A stretch of 64,000 bases of DNA from positions 1-64,000 of the forward strand of contig NZ_ANAH02000067.1 in assembly GCF_000335475.2 (NCBI RefSeq), read 5' to 3'. The DNA is from Cystobacter fuscus DSM 2262 (GTDB lineage Bacteria; Myxococcota; Myxococcia; Myxococcales; Myxococcaceae). Positions within the stretch are counted from its first letter, which is position 1. Each line of letters begins with the position of its first letter. The translations under genes and the position numbers were made by a program. Below are positions 1 through 10,578 of this stretch, one piece after another. The notes beneath the pieces are model-generated. The model did not search any database, was not told the origin of the DNA, and worked only from the letters and a program-made list of their open reading frames with translations.

Positions 1-260
1 GCCTGGCGCACACGAATCGTCTGACACCTTTGACAGCCACCTCGGGCAACATCCACCCGTGTGCCAATCGCTTCCTGCTGCGCACCTACCGCAAGGTGTA
101 TGAGTTCCGTGCCGCCCCGGGCGCGGCCTTCGAGACCGCCTTCGCCGCCCTCCCCGTCTCCCTGACGGACACCGTGGAAGGCCAGGGCGAGGCCATCGAG
201 TACGACTCCACCGGGACGAGCTATTACACCAGGTGGGTGTGCATGCGCCCCACCCTTTGA
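1..260 (+). CDS. C-terminal fragment of a secreted propeller-like protein (5' end outside window)
   Basis: The reading frame is open from the left edge (codons begin at base 3) and ends with TGA at 258-260, so only the last ~85 residues are present. A TTG at 30 is not a convincing start because the frame continues upstream without a stop. The visible pattern (NRFLLRTYRKVYEF, then EGQGEAIEYDSTGTSYYT) is like the last blades of secreted WD40/phytase-esterase-like propeller proteins, where 'xGDxxPxxxxxLRTYxxxYE' is followed by 'QGEAIxYxxxGxGY'. That match is from memory of the family and is tentative. No downstream gene is obviously coupled to it; the next gene starts 103 bp later with its own ribosome binding site. 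Confidence 0.45.
   Translation, partial: LAHTNRLTPLTATSGNIHPCANRFLLRTYRKVYEFRAAPGAAFETAFAALPVSLTDTVEGQGEAIEYDSTGTSYYTRWVCMRPTL
12..30 (+). repeat. 19-bp repeat, copy 1
   Basis: ACGAATCGTCTGACACCTT occurs here, within the first coding fragment, and again at 15364-15382. The match is exact over 19 bp and stops abruptly on both sides. Confidence 0.5.
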
Positions 261-363
261 TGACACGCCGCCATCCTCCCAGCGGACGTAGCGCACCGTG
301 GTGCGGCGGAACTCCTCTGAAAGTGCGATAGAAGCGGCCATTCGAACACCTGGGGAGGAAACA

Positions 364-1161
364 ATGACCAAGACCGCCGACTTCCGCCGCCTGCATCAGT
401 CCGGCATCCTGCTCCTGGCCAACGCCTGGGACGCCGGGAGCGCGCGCCTCGTCGAGAGCCTGGGCGGCAAGGCCGTCGCCACCACCAGCGCCGGGGTCGC
501 CTGGGCCTGGGGCTACAAGGACGGCCACGCCCTGCCGCTGGAGCGCCTGCTGCAGACCGCCAGCGCCATCATCCGCGCCATCGAGGTGCCCCTGACCCTC
601 GACATGGAGCGCGGCTTCGGCAACACGCCGGAGGAAGTGGCCGCCGCCGTGACCTCCGTCGCGCGCCTGGGCGTCGCGGGCCTCAACATCGAGGATGCCG
701 ACCTGCCGCCCGAACACCTCGTCGCCCGCATCAAAGCGATCCGCGCCGCCCTGAAGCGCGAAGGCCTCGACATCTTCATCAATGCCCGCACCGACGTCTA
801 TCTGCGCGGGCTTGCCCCCGAGGGCCAGCGCGCCGCCGAATGCATCCGCCGCGCCGGACTCTATGAGGAGGCGGGCGCCGACGGCATCTTCCCCGCGGGC
901 ATGACCGACATGGGGGATATCGCCGCCATGGTGAAGGGCACCCGCCTGCCGGTGAACATCATGGCCCGCCCTACCCTCGCCCCCGCCGCCGAACTGGAGA
1001 AGCTGGGCGTGCGGCGCATCACGGCGGGCAGCGCGATCTCCGAGGCCATGTACGCCCATGCGGCGCGGCTGGCGGGCGGTTTCCTGAAGGATGGGCTGTC
1101 GGCCCCGGTCACGGCCGAGTCGATGCCCTATCCGCAGGTGAACGGGCTGATGAAGGCCTGA
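364..1161 (+). CDS. isocitrate lyase/PEP mutase family protein
   Basis: 265 residues, the size of single-domain members of the ICL/PEPM superfamily (PEP mutase, oxaloacetate decarboxylase, 2-methylisocitrate lyase-like). The start is the ATG at 364, preceded by GGGGAGGAAAC; the longer GTG start at 298 lacks such a site. The N-terminal LLANAWDAGSARLVE segment, the metal-binding DMERGFG (Asp80) and NIEDAD (Glu110/Asp111) motifs and the NARTDVYLRG stretch are typical of the 'isocitrate lyase/phosphoenolpyruvate mutase family' proteins. The KKCGH catalytic motif of true isocitrate lyases is absent, so a glyoxylate-shunt role is unlikely. The substrate cannot be read from sequence; carbon-carbon or phosphorus-carbon bond chemistry on a small 2-oxo acid is the family theme. 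It stands alone, followed 187 bp later by a histidine kinase. Confidence 0.85.
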   Translation: MTKTADFRRLHQSGILLLANAWDAGSARLVESLGGKAVATTSAGVAWAWGYKDGHALPLERLLQTASAIIRAIEVPLTLDMERGFGNTPEEVAAAVTSVARLGVAGLNIEDADLPPEHLVARIKAIRAALKREGLDIFINARTDVYLRGLAPEGQRAAECIRRAGLYEEAGADGIFPAGMTDMGDIAAMVKGTRLPVNIMARPTLAPAAELEKLGVRRITAGSAISEAMYAHAARLAGGFLKDGLSAPVTAESMPYPQVNGLMKA

Positions 1162-1348
1162 GCGCAAGCGCCAGGGCCAGGAGAACCAGCGCGGCTGCGT
1201 CGGCGAAGGTCGTTCTCATGCCGGAGAGAGCGCCAGGTGGCTCGCCTCCCCAGCGTCGACCCGCCAGCCGGTGCGGACGACAGTCCGTCGTGGCGGCGTC
1301 GGAGCTGAAATTCTCCGCGCTGCTCGAGCGTCTCTCCGCGTGCTCTCC

Positions 1349-2920
1349 ATGGAAGATTCGTCCTCCAATCACCTGTCGCTCCCTTGTGCGGGCAGCGGTA
1401 GTGACCAGCCTTCTCGCCAGGCCACGCATCCCCGCTCGCGGGAGTCCCTGGCGGACTTCGTCGACTCGGCGGCCCTGGGCCTGCATTGGGTCGCGCCCAA
1501 TGGAACCATCCTGTGGGCGAACAAGGCCGACTACGAGCCGCTCGGCTACACGGCCGACGAGTACATCGGCCACAACATCACCGCCTTCCACGCGGACGCC
1601 GCGGCCATCTCGGACATCCTCCAGCGGCTCACGCGGGGGGAGCGGCTCCTGGAGTACCCGGCGCGGCTGCGGTGCAAGGACGGCTCGGTGCGCGAGGTCT
1701 CCATCTCCTCGAGCGTCCGCTTCGACGAGACGGGGAAGTTCCTCCACACCCGGTGCTTCACGCGGGACGTGACCGAGCACGCCCAGGTCGCACGCGCGCT
1801 GCGCGAGAGCGAGGAGCGCTTCCGGATGCTGCTGGCGGGGGTGAAGGACTTCGCCATCTTCATGCTGGATGCGGGGGGCCGCGTGGAGACATGGAACCAG
1901 GGCGCCGAGCGGCTCTACGGCCATACGATGGAGGAGCTCGTCGGGCAGCACGTCTCGACGCTCTACACGCCCGAGGACCTTCGGGCGGGCCGCGTGGACG
2001 AAGAGCTCGCGGCGGCCAGCCATCACGGCCGGTACGAGTCCGAGAGCGAGCGCGTGCGCAAGGATGGGAGCCGCTTCTGGGCGCATGTCGTCACCACGGC
2101 GCTCCGGGACGAGGAGGGACGGCTGCGGGGCTTCGCCAAGGTGACGCGGGACGTGACGGAAAAGCGCAAGGCGGAGGAGGAGAAGGAGCGGCTGCTGCGC
2201 GAGCTCAAGGCGGCCGTCGCGGCCCGCGACGAGTTCCTCTCCATGGCCTCGCACGAGCTCAAGACCCCGCTCACCTCGGTGAAGCTGAACCTGCGCGCCC
2301 TGGAGCACCGCGCGGAAAAGACGGTCGAGCAGACGGAGGGCGCGGGGAGCCGCAGGCTCGTGCTCATCCACGGGCAAATCGACCGGCTGGCGAAGCTCGT
2401 CAACAGCCTGCTGGATGTGTCCCGAATCACCGCCAACCGGCTCGACTTCCATCGGGAGGAAGTGGACCTCGGAGAAGTGCTCCAGGATGTGCTGGGGCAG
2501 TTCAAGGAGGATCTGGACCGGGCGGGATGCGCGCTGCACCTGAGAACCGACACGGGCGTCGTCGGCCGGTGGGACCGGCTCCGGGTGGATCAGATTCTCA
2601 GCAACCTGCTCTCCAATGCCATCAAGTACGGGCCGGGCAAGCCCGTCGAGGTGGATCTGCGGCGGTTGGGCAAGAGCGCGCGCCTCGTCGTCCGGGACCA
2701 TGGCATCGGCATCTCGGAGCGGGACCAGGAGCGCATCTTCGATCGATTCGAGCGGGCGGTGTCGAGCCAGCACTATGGTGGCTTTGGCCTCGGGCTGTGG
2801 ATCAGTCGGCAGATCGCCGAGGGACTGGGAGGCAGCATCACCGTTCACAGCCAACCAGGGCTGGGCTCGACCTTCGTCGTCGAGCTCCCCCTGAGTGGGC
2901 TACCGGGTGGAGAAGAGTGA
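1349..2920 (+). CDS. soluble PAS-PAS sensor histidine kinase
   Basis: 523 residues from the ATG at 1349; a GTG at 1271 would add 26 low-complexity residues before the first PAS fold and is less likely. Two PAS domains (about residues 35-150 and 160-280, each ending in a PAC-like 'RDVTE' turn) are followed by a short coiled linker and a HisKA domain with the H-box SMASHELKTPLTS, phospho-acceptor His302. The HATPase domain has the N-box SNLLSNAIKYG, G1 DHGIGIS and G2 GGFGLGLWIS. There is no signal peptide or membrane segment, so it should sense a cytoplasmic or redox/ligand cue through the PAS domains. No response regulator gene is adjacent, so its partner is encoded elsewhere, as is common for myxobacterial orphan kinases. 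Confidence 0.9.
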   Translation: MEDSSSNHLSLPCAGSGSDQPSRQATHPRSRESLADFVDSAALGLHWVAPNGTILWANKADYEPLGYTADEYIGHNITAFHADAAAISDILQRLTRGERLLEYPARLRCKDGSVREVSISSSVRFDETGKFLHTRCFTRDVTEHAQVARALRESEERFRMLLAGVKDFAIFMLDAGGRVETWNQGAERLYGHTMEELVGQHVSTLYTPEDLRAGRVDEELAAASHHGRYESESERVRKDGSRFWAHVVTTALRDEEGRLRGFAKVTRDVTEKRKAEEEKERLLRELKAAVAARDEFLSMASHELKTPLTSVKLNLRALEHRAEKTVEQTEGAGSRRLVLIHGQIDRLAKLVNSLLDVSRITANRLDFHREEVDLGEVLQDVLGQFKEDLDRAGCALHLRTDTGVVGRWDRLRVDQILSNLLSNAIKYGPGKPVEVDLRRLGKSARLVVRDHGIGISERDQERIFDRFERAVSSQHYGGFGLGLWISRQIAEGLGGSITVHSQPGLGSTFVVELPLSGLPGGEE

Positions 2921-3051
2921 CGCTCCCGCGGAACGGTCTGGATCCAACCGTCGCCCACGGATTCAAAACGACTCGAGAGACGTCAGCCGTGCTCGGTGAT
3001 TCCGTTTCCACCACAACCGTCCACCATCAGCACTTTTTTGGGTTTTCGGCT

Positions 3052-3080
3052 TTGACAGGGAAGCAGTAATTTTCTACTTT
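3052..3080 (+). promoter_or_regulatory. sigma-70-type promoter for the terpene synthase gene
   Basis: A perfect -35 TTGACA (3052-3057) is followed after 17 bp by TACTTT (3075-3080), inside an unusually AT-rich stretch for this window (about 3030-3085). Transcription would start near 3087, giving a leader of about 120 nt to the ATG at 3208. The rest of the 2921-3207 gap shows no gene. Confidence 0.55.
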
Positions 3081-3207
3081 TAAAGCAAGCAGAGGCTCAA
3101 GCCCACTCCTACTGTAATAGGGATGGGGGGTCGATGGCGACCCAGACTGAGCGTCAAGGTGGGGGATGCAGAACTCGTAGCCAACAGCGAAACCACGAAG
3201 GGACGTC

Positions 3208-4371
3208 ATGCACACCGCCACCTCGCCCAGCTCCGCCGGTCTCTCCCTGCCCAGCGCCTCGAGTTCGGAGGAGGAAGGGAGCCAGAGCTGCGGTGTCCAG
3301 ACGACGATGCCCCTGGAGCTCGCGCGAGCGGAGGCGGCGCAGCGGCGTGAGGAGTCGATGGCCCTGCTGCGCGAGGCGGCGGTCCGCCTGCGGCCGGAGA
3401 ACTGGCTGTCGGCCTCCGCCGAGAAACCCTCGGACAGTGGCTTCGAGGACGTGCGCTCGCGCTACCACCACTGGCTGGAGCACGCGCCCTTCAACTCGGC
3501 GGACCCGGTCACCTGGCGCTTCCTGGTGGACCTGGCCATCAGCTACGCCTCCTACACCTACCGGCCCGCCCGGGGCCTGCGGCGGGCCGAGGCCGATGCG
3601 CTCGTCTCCTGGTTCACCTGTTTCTGGAAGCTCGACAACCTCGTGGATGACGCCCGCGAGCTCCTGCCGCCCAACTACCTCGAGGCGCTGCGCCAGGACA
3701 TGAAGCGGGCGTGGTTCGGGTCCGAGGAGCAGCTGGACGCGCTCCTCCCCCAGCACGAGGGCGACGTGGTGGCCTTCCGCGACCAGGCGGTGGCGCTGCT
3801 GATCGACCACCGCAAGCAGCTGCGCACCCTGGGGCAGCCCATCGAGAACCATCCCGGCTACCAGAACGCGGTGTGGAACCACATCATCTGCCAGACCGAG
3901 GCCCCACGGCGGGTCGACTCGCTGCCGGAGTACCTCGAGATGCGACGCATCCGGGGCGGGATGGAGTGCGTGCTGCACATGTACCTGACGCTCCAGGGTC
4001 TCGACTGGGACGAGTCGTACGCCCGCGTCCTGGACCTGGCCAACCTCGCCACCTGCCTCACCGACGATCTGTTCTCGGTCGTCAAGGATCAGCGCGACGG
4101 CGTGGAGAGCTCCGTCACCGTCTGTGGCCCCAACGGCCACCTGCGCGTGCTGGAGCTCGTGTGCGACCTGCACCGGGAGATGTTCGAGCTGCTCAAGCGT
4201 CGCGTGGCCGCGGACGGCTCGGTGCAGACGCAGCTGTTCGTGCGCACGATGCTCGACGTGGTGGTGGGCATGGTGCAGTGGCAGGCGGCCAACCCCCGCT
4301 ACCGCGAGGGGGCGCTCTGGCTGGACCAGGAGCTGCGTGCCCAGCGCGGGGAGGCCGCCCGGGCCGCCTGA
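3208..4371 (+). CDS. class I terpene synthase (variant metal-binding motifs)
   Basis: 387 residues, ATG at 3208 with AAGGGACG ahead. The all-helical protein shows a metal site at WKLDNLVDDA (Asp143, Asp147, Asp148), a candidate diphosphate-sensor Arg in EMRRIRGG (residues 245-251), a second metal site DDLFSVVKD (residues 286-294) and a C-terminal NPRYREG giving the RY pair (364-365). This order and spacing is that of bacterial class I terpene cyclases, which ionise a prenyl diphosphate in the cytosol. Both motifs are off-consensus: DNxxDD instead of DDxxD, and D-D-S-D instead of N-D-S-E in the NSE triad. The first ~35 residues are Ser/Pro rich and probably disordered. No prenyltransferase or P450 gene is next to it; the P450 fragment lies 5 kb away. 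The product (sesqui- or monoterpene) cannot be told. Confidence 0.8.
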   Translation: MHTATSPSSAGLSLPSASSSEEEGSQSCGVQTTMPLELARAEAAQRREESMALLREAAVRLRPENWLSASAEKPSDSGFEDVRSRYHHWLEHAPFNSADPVTWRFLVDLAISYASYTYRPARGLRRAEADALVSWFTCFWKLDNLVDDARELLPPNYLEALRQDMKRAWFGSEEQLDALLPQHEGDVVAFRDQAVALLIDHRKQLRTLGQPIENHPGYQNAVWNHIICQTEAPRRVDSLPEYLEMRRIRGGMECVLHMYLTLQGLDWDESYARVLDLANLATCLTDDLFSVVKDQRDGVESSVTVCGPNGHLRVLELVCDLHREMFELLKRRVAADGSVQTQLFVRTMLDVVVGMVQWQAANPRYREGALWLDQELRAQRGEAARAA

Positions 4372-4372
4372 G

Positions 4373-6229
4373 CTACTTGTCGGCTGGACGCGGTGAGCCC
4401 TCGGCGGCAGGCTCCTGCTCCCCCTGCGCCGTGCTCTGCCAACCGTGCTGGGAGATGAGCAGGTGCACCTCGGTGGACGTCTCACCGACGCTGTGTGTCA
4501 CGGTGCTCAGGTCCCCAAGCTGTTGCAGGGTGCCCTCCATGAGCTGATTCAGGTCCTTGATGGCCTGGAAGATCTGCTGGACCCCCACGCCCTGCTGGCT
4601 CACCGTGACGCTGATCTGCCGCACCGCGGAGATGCTCTCCTTCATGATGGAGGTCAGCGTGCGCATGTTGTCGCCGGTGGCCTTCACCTGCTCGACGTTG
4701 CTGTTGACCTTGTCGACCCCCCGCTCCGTCAGCTCCACGGCATCGCGGATGGACTGGGAGAGGTTGGTCAACATGTCGCGCACGTTGTTGGTGGCCTTGA
4801 CGGACTGATCCGACATGGTGCGGATCTCCCGCGCCACGACGCCAAAGCCCTTGCCATGCTCGCCGGAGCGGACGGCCTCGATGGCCGCGTTGACGGCCAG
4901 CATGTTGGAGCGGTCCGCCAGCTCCTTGACCACGCGGGTGATGCTGTCGAGCTCCCGGGTGAGCTCGCTGAGATTGCGGATGCTCAGGGCCATCAGCTCC
5001 ACCTGGGAGCGGATCTCCTCCAGGCCGTGGAGGCTCTGCTGGATGGTGGCCTCGCCCTTGCTGCTGATCTCCTCGATGCGGCCCGTCTGGTACAGAAAGC
5101 CCTCGGCCTTCTGGGCCGTCGTCTGGGACGTCTGGTGGATCTCCTGCACCGTCACCTGGGCCTCCTCGAGTGCCGCGGCCTGCCGGGTGAGGGACTGGTT
5201 CTGCACGGAGTTGGACTGCTCGAGCTGCCTGGCGCTGGTGCCCAGCTTGGTGGCGGTGCGGTCCAAGGCGAGCGCGAACTGGCGCAGCTGGTGGAAGGCC
5301 CGGGCCGTGGAGCGCGCCAGGTCTCCCGTCTCGTCCGTCGTCACCCAGGGGGCGATGACGGGCTGACCGGTGGCGAAGCCCTCGATGGAGTCCTGGACGG
5401 CGCGGAAGCCGCGCTCCTGCTGTTGCGTGAGCAGCCAGGCCGCGCTCGCGCTGGTGATGAGCATGTAGAGGCTGACCAGCACCAGGGGCAGGGAGATGTT
5501 GTCGAGGAAGCCGGCGAGCGACTTGTTCACCGTGACGAGGACGTCCGGAGGAATGGACGCCGCCACCTCCCCGTACAGGTTCATGCCCATCTGGGTGAGG
5601 ATGGAGCCCAGGGCGAAGACGGTGCACAGCACGAAGAGGGCGAAGCAGTAGGGCAGGTACCAGCTCTGCTTGGGCCACAGCAGGCCCCGGGCCCCGGGCA
5701 GGTTGGCCTCGGGGTGCTTGAAGAACTCCTCGAGGGCATGGGGCATCAGCAGCCGCTCGAGGAAGACGCGGGTCCAGATCATCACCAGCATCATCATCAC
5801 CAGGATGACACCCGAGCCCCAGGGCACGATGTAGAGCGGCTTGTTCAGCCGCAGGGCGAGCCAGAGCAGATAGGCCGAGTTGCCCGTGATGTAGACCGTG
5901 AGGATGCTGACCTCGAGGGCCCGCGGCAGCTTGAGCAGGCGCACCAGCCGGGCTCCGGGCGGATCATCCGGCCGGAAGGCGAAGGCCCGCCGCGTCTGCA
6001 GGTGCACGAGCCACAGTGGAAGCCCGACGCCACACACCAGGGCGAAGACGGGGATGGGCGAGATGGCCACCACCGCCTGCTCCTGGGGAATCCGAGCGAT
6101 GAGCAGGACGATGTAGATGGCGCACGGCAGCGACGTGAACAGATTCACCTGCTGGAGCAGGAAGATCCGCCACGCGGTACGCCCGATGTCCGCAGGCTGG
6201 GACTGGGACTGGGGCTGCGTCTGGGTCAT
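4373..6229 (-). CDS. methyl-accepting chemotaxis protein with multi-helix membrane N-terminus
   Basis: 618 residues from the ATG at 6229; a longer frame to 6301 is Arg-rich and unlikely. The N-terminal ~300 residues hold about six hydrophobic helices with short loops and no obvious periplasmic ligand domain. A HAMP-like segment follows (after SAAWLLTQQQERGF), then a long coiled-coil signalling domain with the hairpin tip around RSGEHGKGFGVVAREIR, which contacts CheA/CheW. It would signal from the inner membrane to a Che/Frz-type pathway controlling motility or development. The membrane part may sense membrane state or energy rather than a bound ligand. The gene converges on the terpene synthase gene with one base between the two stop codons, so no terminator separates them. 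No che genes are nearby. Confidence 0.88.
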   Translation of the reverse strand: MTQTQPQSQSQPADIGRTAWRIFLLQQVNLFTSLPCAIYIVLLIARIPQEQAVVAISPIPVFALVCGVGLPLWLVHLQTRRAFAFRPDDPPGARLVRLLKLPRALEVSILTVYITGNSAYLLWLALRLNKPLYIVPWGSGVILVMMMLVMIWTRVFLERLLMPHALEEFFKHPEANLPGARGLLWPKQSWYLPYCFALFVLCTVFALGSILTQMGMNLYGEVAASIPPDVLVTVNKSLAGFLDNISLPLVLVSLYMLITSASAAWLLTQQQERGFRAVQDSIEGFATGQPVIAPWVTTDETGDLARSTARAFHQLRQFALALDRTATKLGTSARQLEQSNSVQNQSLTRQAAALEEAQVTVQEIHQTSQTTAQKAEGFLYQTGRIEEISSKGEATIQQSLHGLEEIRSQVELMALSIRNLSELTRELDSITRVVKELADRSNMLAVNAAIEAVRSGEHGKGFGVVAREIRTMSDQSVKATNNVRDMLTNLSQSIRDAVELTERGVDKVNSNVEQVKATGDNMRTLTSIMKESISAVRQISVTVSQQGVGVQQIFQAIKDLNQLMEGTLQQLGDLSTVTHSVGETSTEVHLLISQHGWQSTAQGEQEPAAEGSPRPADK

Positions 6230-6435
6230 GACTCGAACAGTCTTTCTGAGAAGGCGTGAGGCCCGGGGAGCGTGAGGCCGGGCGCCCAATGTAGACCGCA
6301 AGACGAGACGGGAACAGGGGCAACTCCCGGCACGGAGGCTGGGCGACCGGGCCAGGGCGAACGTCCTGCCCCGTGTCGGCCCTGCCCGATGGCAGGTAGC
6401 GGAGAGTTCTCCACACCCCGTGGCTGCTCGATGCC

Positions 6436-8826
<2,391 letters not shown>

Positions 8827-8898
8827 GAGGGCACCGCCACGCCGGACTCATGCAGGCGGCAGAGCAGCTCGCGATTCCACGCATCGAGCCGGGAGTGC

Positions 8899-9429
8899 AT
8901 GACCTACGCCGTCGCGGGCATGGTCACCACGCGCGAGTTCATCGTGATGGCCGCGTGGCATCTGTTCGAGCGTGACGCGCTGCGCGGGCGCTTCTTGAAC
9001 GGCGGTGAAGACGAGCAGTTCGCGATCCTCGAGGAGATCCTGCGCCTGGATCCGGTGGCGGCGATGCTGCACCGGCGCGCCGCCGAGGAGACGCAGCTGG
9101 CCGCGGCGGGGCCCATCGCCGCCGGGTCGGTCGTCGCCATTGACATCCGGGCGGCGAACACCGACGAGGCCGTGACGGGCCCCTGCCCGCACATGATCGA
9201 TCCCGACCGCGCCAGGCGGATGAAGGTGCTCGGTTCCTATATGAGCTTCGGTGACGGCAATCATCGCTGCCCGGGCGCGCAGGTGGCGATGCACGAAACG
9301 CGCGTGTTCCTCGATCGACTGCTGCGGGTGCCGGGCATCCGGCTGGAGCGAGCGCCCGAGATGCGCTGGTTCGATGAGTTGATGAGCTATGAGTTGCGCA
9401 ACGCCAAGGTTGTCTGTGACAGGAGTTGA
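8899..9429 (+). pseudogene. cytochrome P450, 3' remnant
   Basis: 176 residues covering only the C-terminal part of a P450. It starts inside the I-helix (AGMVTTREF), then shows the ExxR of the K-helix in EEILRL (Glu46/Arg49) and the haem loop SFGDGNHRCPGA with ligand Cys124. A functional bacterial P450 is about 400 residues; here the first ~220 residues are missing. The frame is open upstream to about 8839, but those codons do not resemble a P450. The remnant begins 72 bp after the UvrA-like gene, so the 5' part was probably deleted when the two were joined. Without helices A-H it cannot form the haem pocket and is very likely inactive. Confidence 0.8.
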
Positions 9430-9430
9430 A

Positions 9431-9450
9431 CCGCGGGCATCTGCCCGCGG
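9431..9450. terminator. bidirectional terminator-like hairpin
   Basis: A perfect 9-bp inverted repeat, CCGCGGGCA/TGCCCGCGG with a 2-nt centre, lies exactly between the stop of the P450 remnant and the stop of the convergent nitrilase gene. There is no T-run on either side. Confidence 0.6.
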
Positions 9451-9458
9451 ATACTCGA

Positions 9459-10454
9459 TCACCTCGCTTTGGTGAGGAGCGCTCTCGCCGCCGTTGGCTC
9501 GGAAGAGAATCGGGCCTGCCGGGGCTCCAACTCGTCCCCCCTGTGCTCGGCCAGCATGCCGTACAGTTCGGGACGGCGACCGCGGATCCAGCGGCGTCCG
9601 GTGCACAGCGGGAGCAGGTCGAGGTCCAGGTCCGCGACCACCATGTCGTCACCCGCCCTCCAGGTCTCCGCCAGGATGCGGCCGTAGGGGTCGAGGATCA
9701 TCGCGTTGCCGGTGCGCACCTCATCGTCGTCCAGGCCGACACCATTGCTGAACAGGAGGAACATGCCGTTGTCGTGGGCTCGCGCTGGGAGCCAGCGCAT
9801 CAGCCACTCCCGACCCTTCTGTCCACGGAATTCAGCCTCGAGGGCGCGGGGGTCTTCCGCTCTTCGCCGCCAGATCTCGGGGTCGATCCGCCCCATGGCG
9901 TGCGGGCTGCGCGAATTCGTCCCGCCGGTCTGATGCGGTGCCATGAGCACATCCGCGCCGAGGAGCGCTGTCGCACGGGCGTTTTCGACGAGGTTGTTGT
10001 CCCAGCAGATCAGCACCCCGACCCGGATTCCCAGCGGCGTGTCGAAGACGGTGTAGCGATCGCCACTCGCCATGTGCTCGCTCTCGAAGGAGTGGAGCTT
10101 GCGATGGGTATGAACCGTCCCATCCGGCAGACAGACGGCATAGGCGTTGTAGAAGCGGCCGTCGGCGCCCTCCTCGATGAGGCCGGCGCCCAGCACGAGA
10201 TCCTGTTCGCGAGCCAGCGCGCGGAGGATGTCGACCGAGGGACCAGAAGGAACTGGCTCGGCCAGCGCCGAGATGCCCGCCCGGTCGAGGTGGCGAACAT
10301 GCCAGTAGCCCGTCACGCACATCTCCGGGAAGGTGATCAGCTTGACGCCGTTGGAGGAGGCCAGCCCGGCGAAGTACCGGATGCGCTCGAGGTTGTAGGC
10401 CTTGTCACCCGGCAGATGCTGGAACTGCACCGAAGCGACCCGTATGCTCGTCAT
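9459..10454 (-). CDS. carbon-nitrogen hydrolase (nitrilase superfamily)
   Basis: 331 residues from the ATG at 10454 (MTSIRVASVQFQ), the usual nitrilase N-terminal strand; the longer frame to 10598 adds Arg/Pro-rich sequence. The catalytic Glu-Lys-Cys triad is visible: Glu44 in TFPEMCVTGY, Lys119 in HTHRKLHSF and Cys150 in VLICWDNN. These enzymes hydrolyse amides, carbamoyl compounds or nitriles in the cytosol; the sequence does not fix the substrate, although the CWDNN context is more amidase/carbamoylase-like than a true nitrilase. It is divergent from the LysR gene at 10579, with 124 bp shared between the two starts, so that regulator probably controls it. I saw no clear T-N11-A box in the gap. 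Confidence 0.88.
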   Translation of the reverse strand: MTSIRVASVQFQHLPGDKAYNLERIRYFAGLASSNGVKLITFPEMCVTGYWHVRHLDRAGISALAEPVPSGPSVDILRALAREQDLVLGAGLIEEGADGRFYNAYAVCLPDGTVHTHRKLHSFESEHMASGDRYTVFDTPLGIRVGVLICWDNNLVENARATALLGADVLMAPHQTGGTNSRSPHAMGRIDPEIWRRRAEDPRALEAEFRGQKGREWLMRWLPARAHDNGMFLLFSNGVGLDDDEVRTGNAMILDPYGRILAETWRAGDDMVVADLDLDLLPLCTGRRWIRGRRPELYGMLAEHRGDELEPRQARFSSEPTAARALLTKAR

Positions 10455-10578
10455 GGCTCGAACTCTCCTCTGTCGGTAGGCGTGCGTGGGCAGTGCCGCC
10501 GGTGCGGTGGCCGGCCTCGGACGCGGGAGGGAGCATCCGAGACGAGCGTGGTCCCGGTAAACTGTCGACCTTTGCCCC

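Noticed and set aside
364-1161. True isocitrate lyase of the glyoxylate shunt
   Set aside because: The protein is only 265 residues and lacks the KKCGH motif; only the superfamily call is supported.
1109-2854. 581-codon minus-strand frame opposite the histidine kinase
   Set aside because: Antisense shadow; the plus strand carries intact PAS, HisKA and HATPase motifs.
2921-3207. Small coding frames in the gap before the terpene synthase
   Set aside because: Frames are short, overlap the AT-rich promoter and have no ribosome binding site or family pattern.
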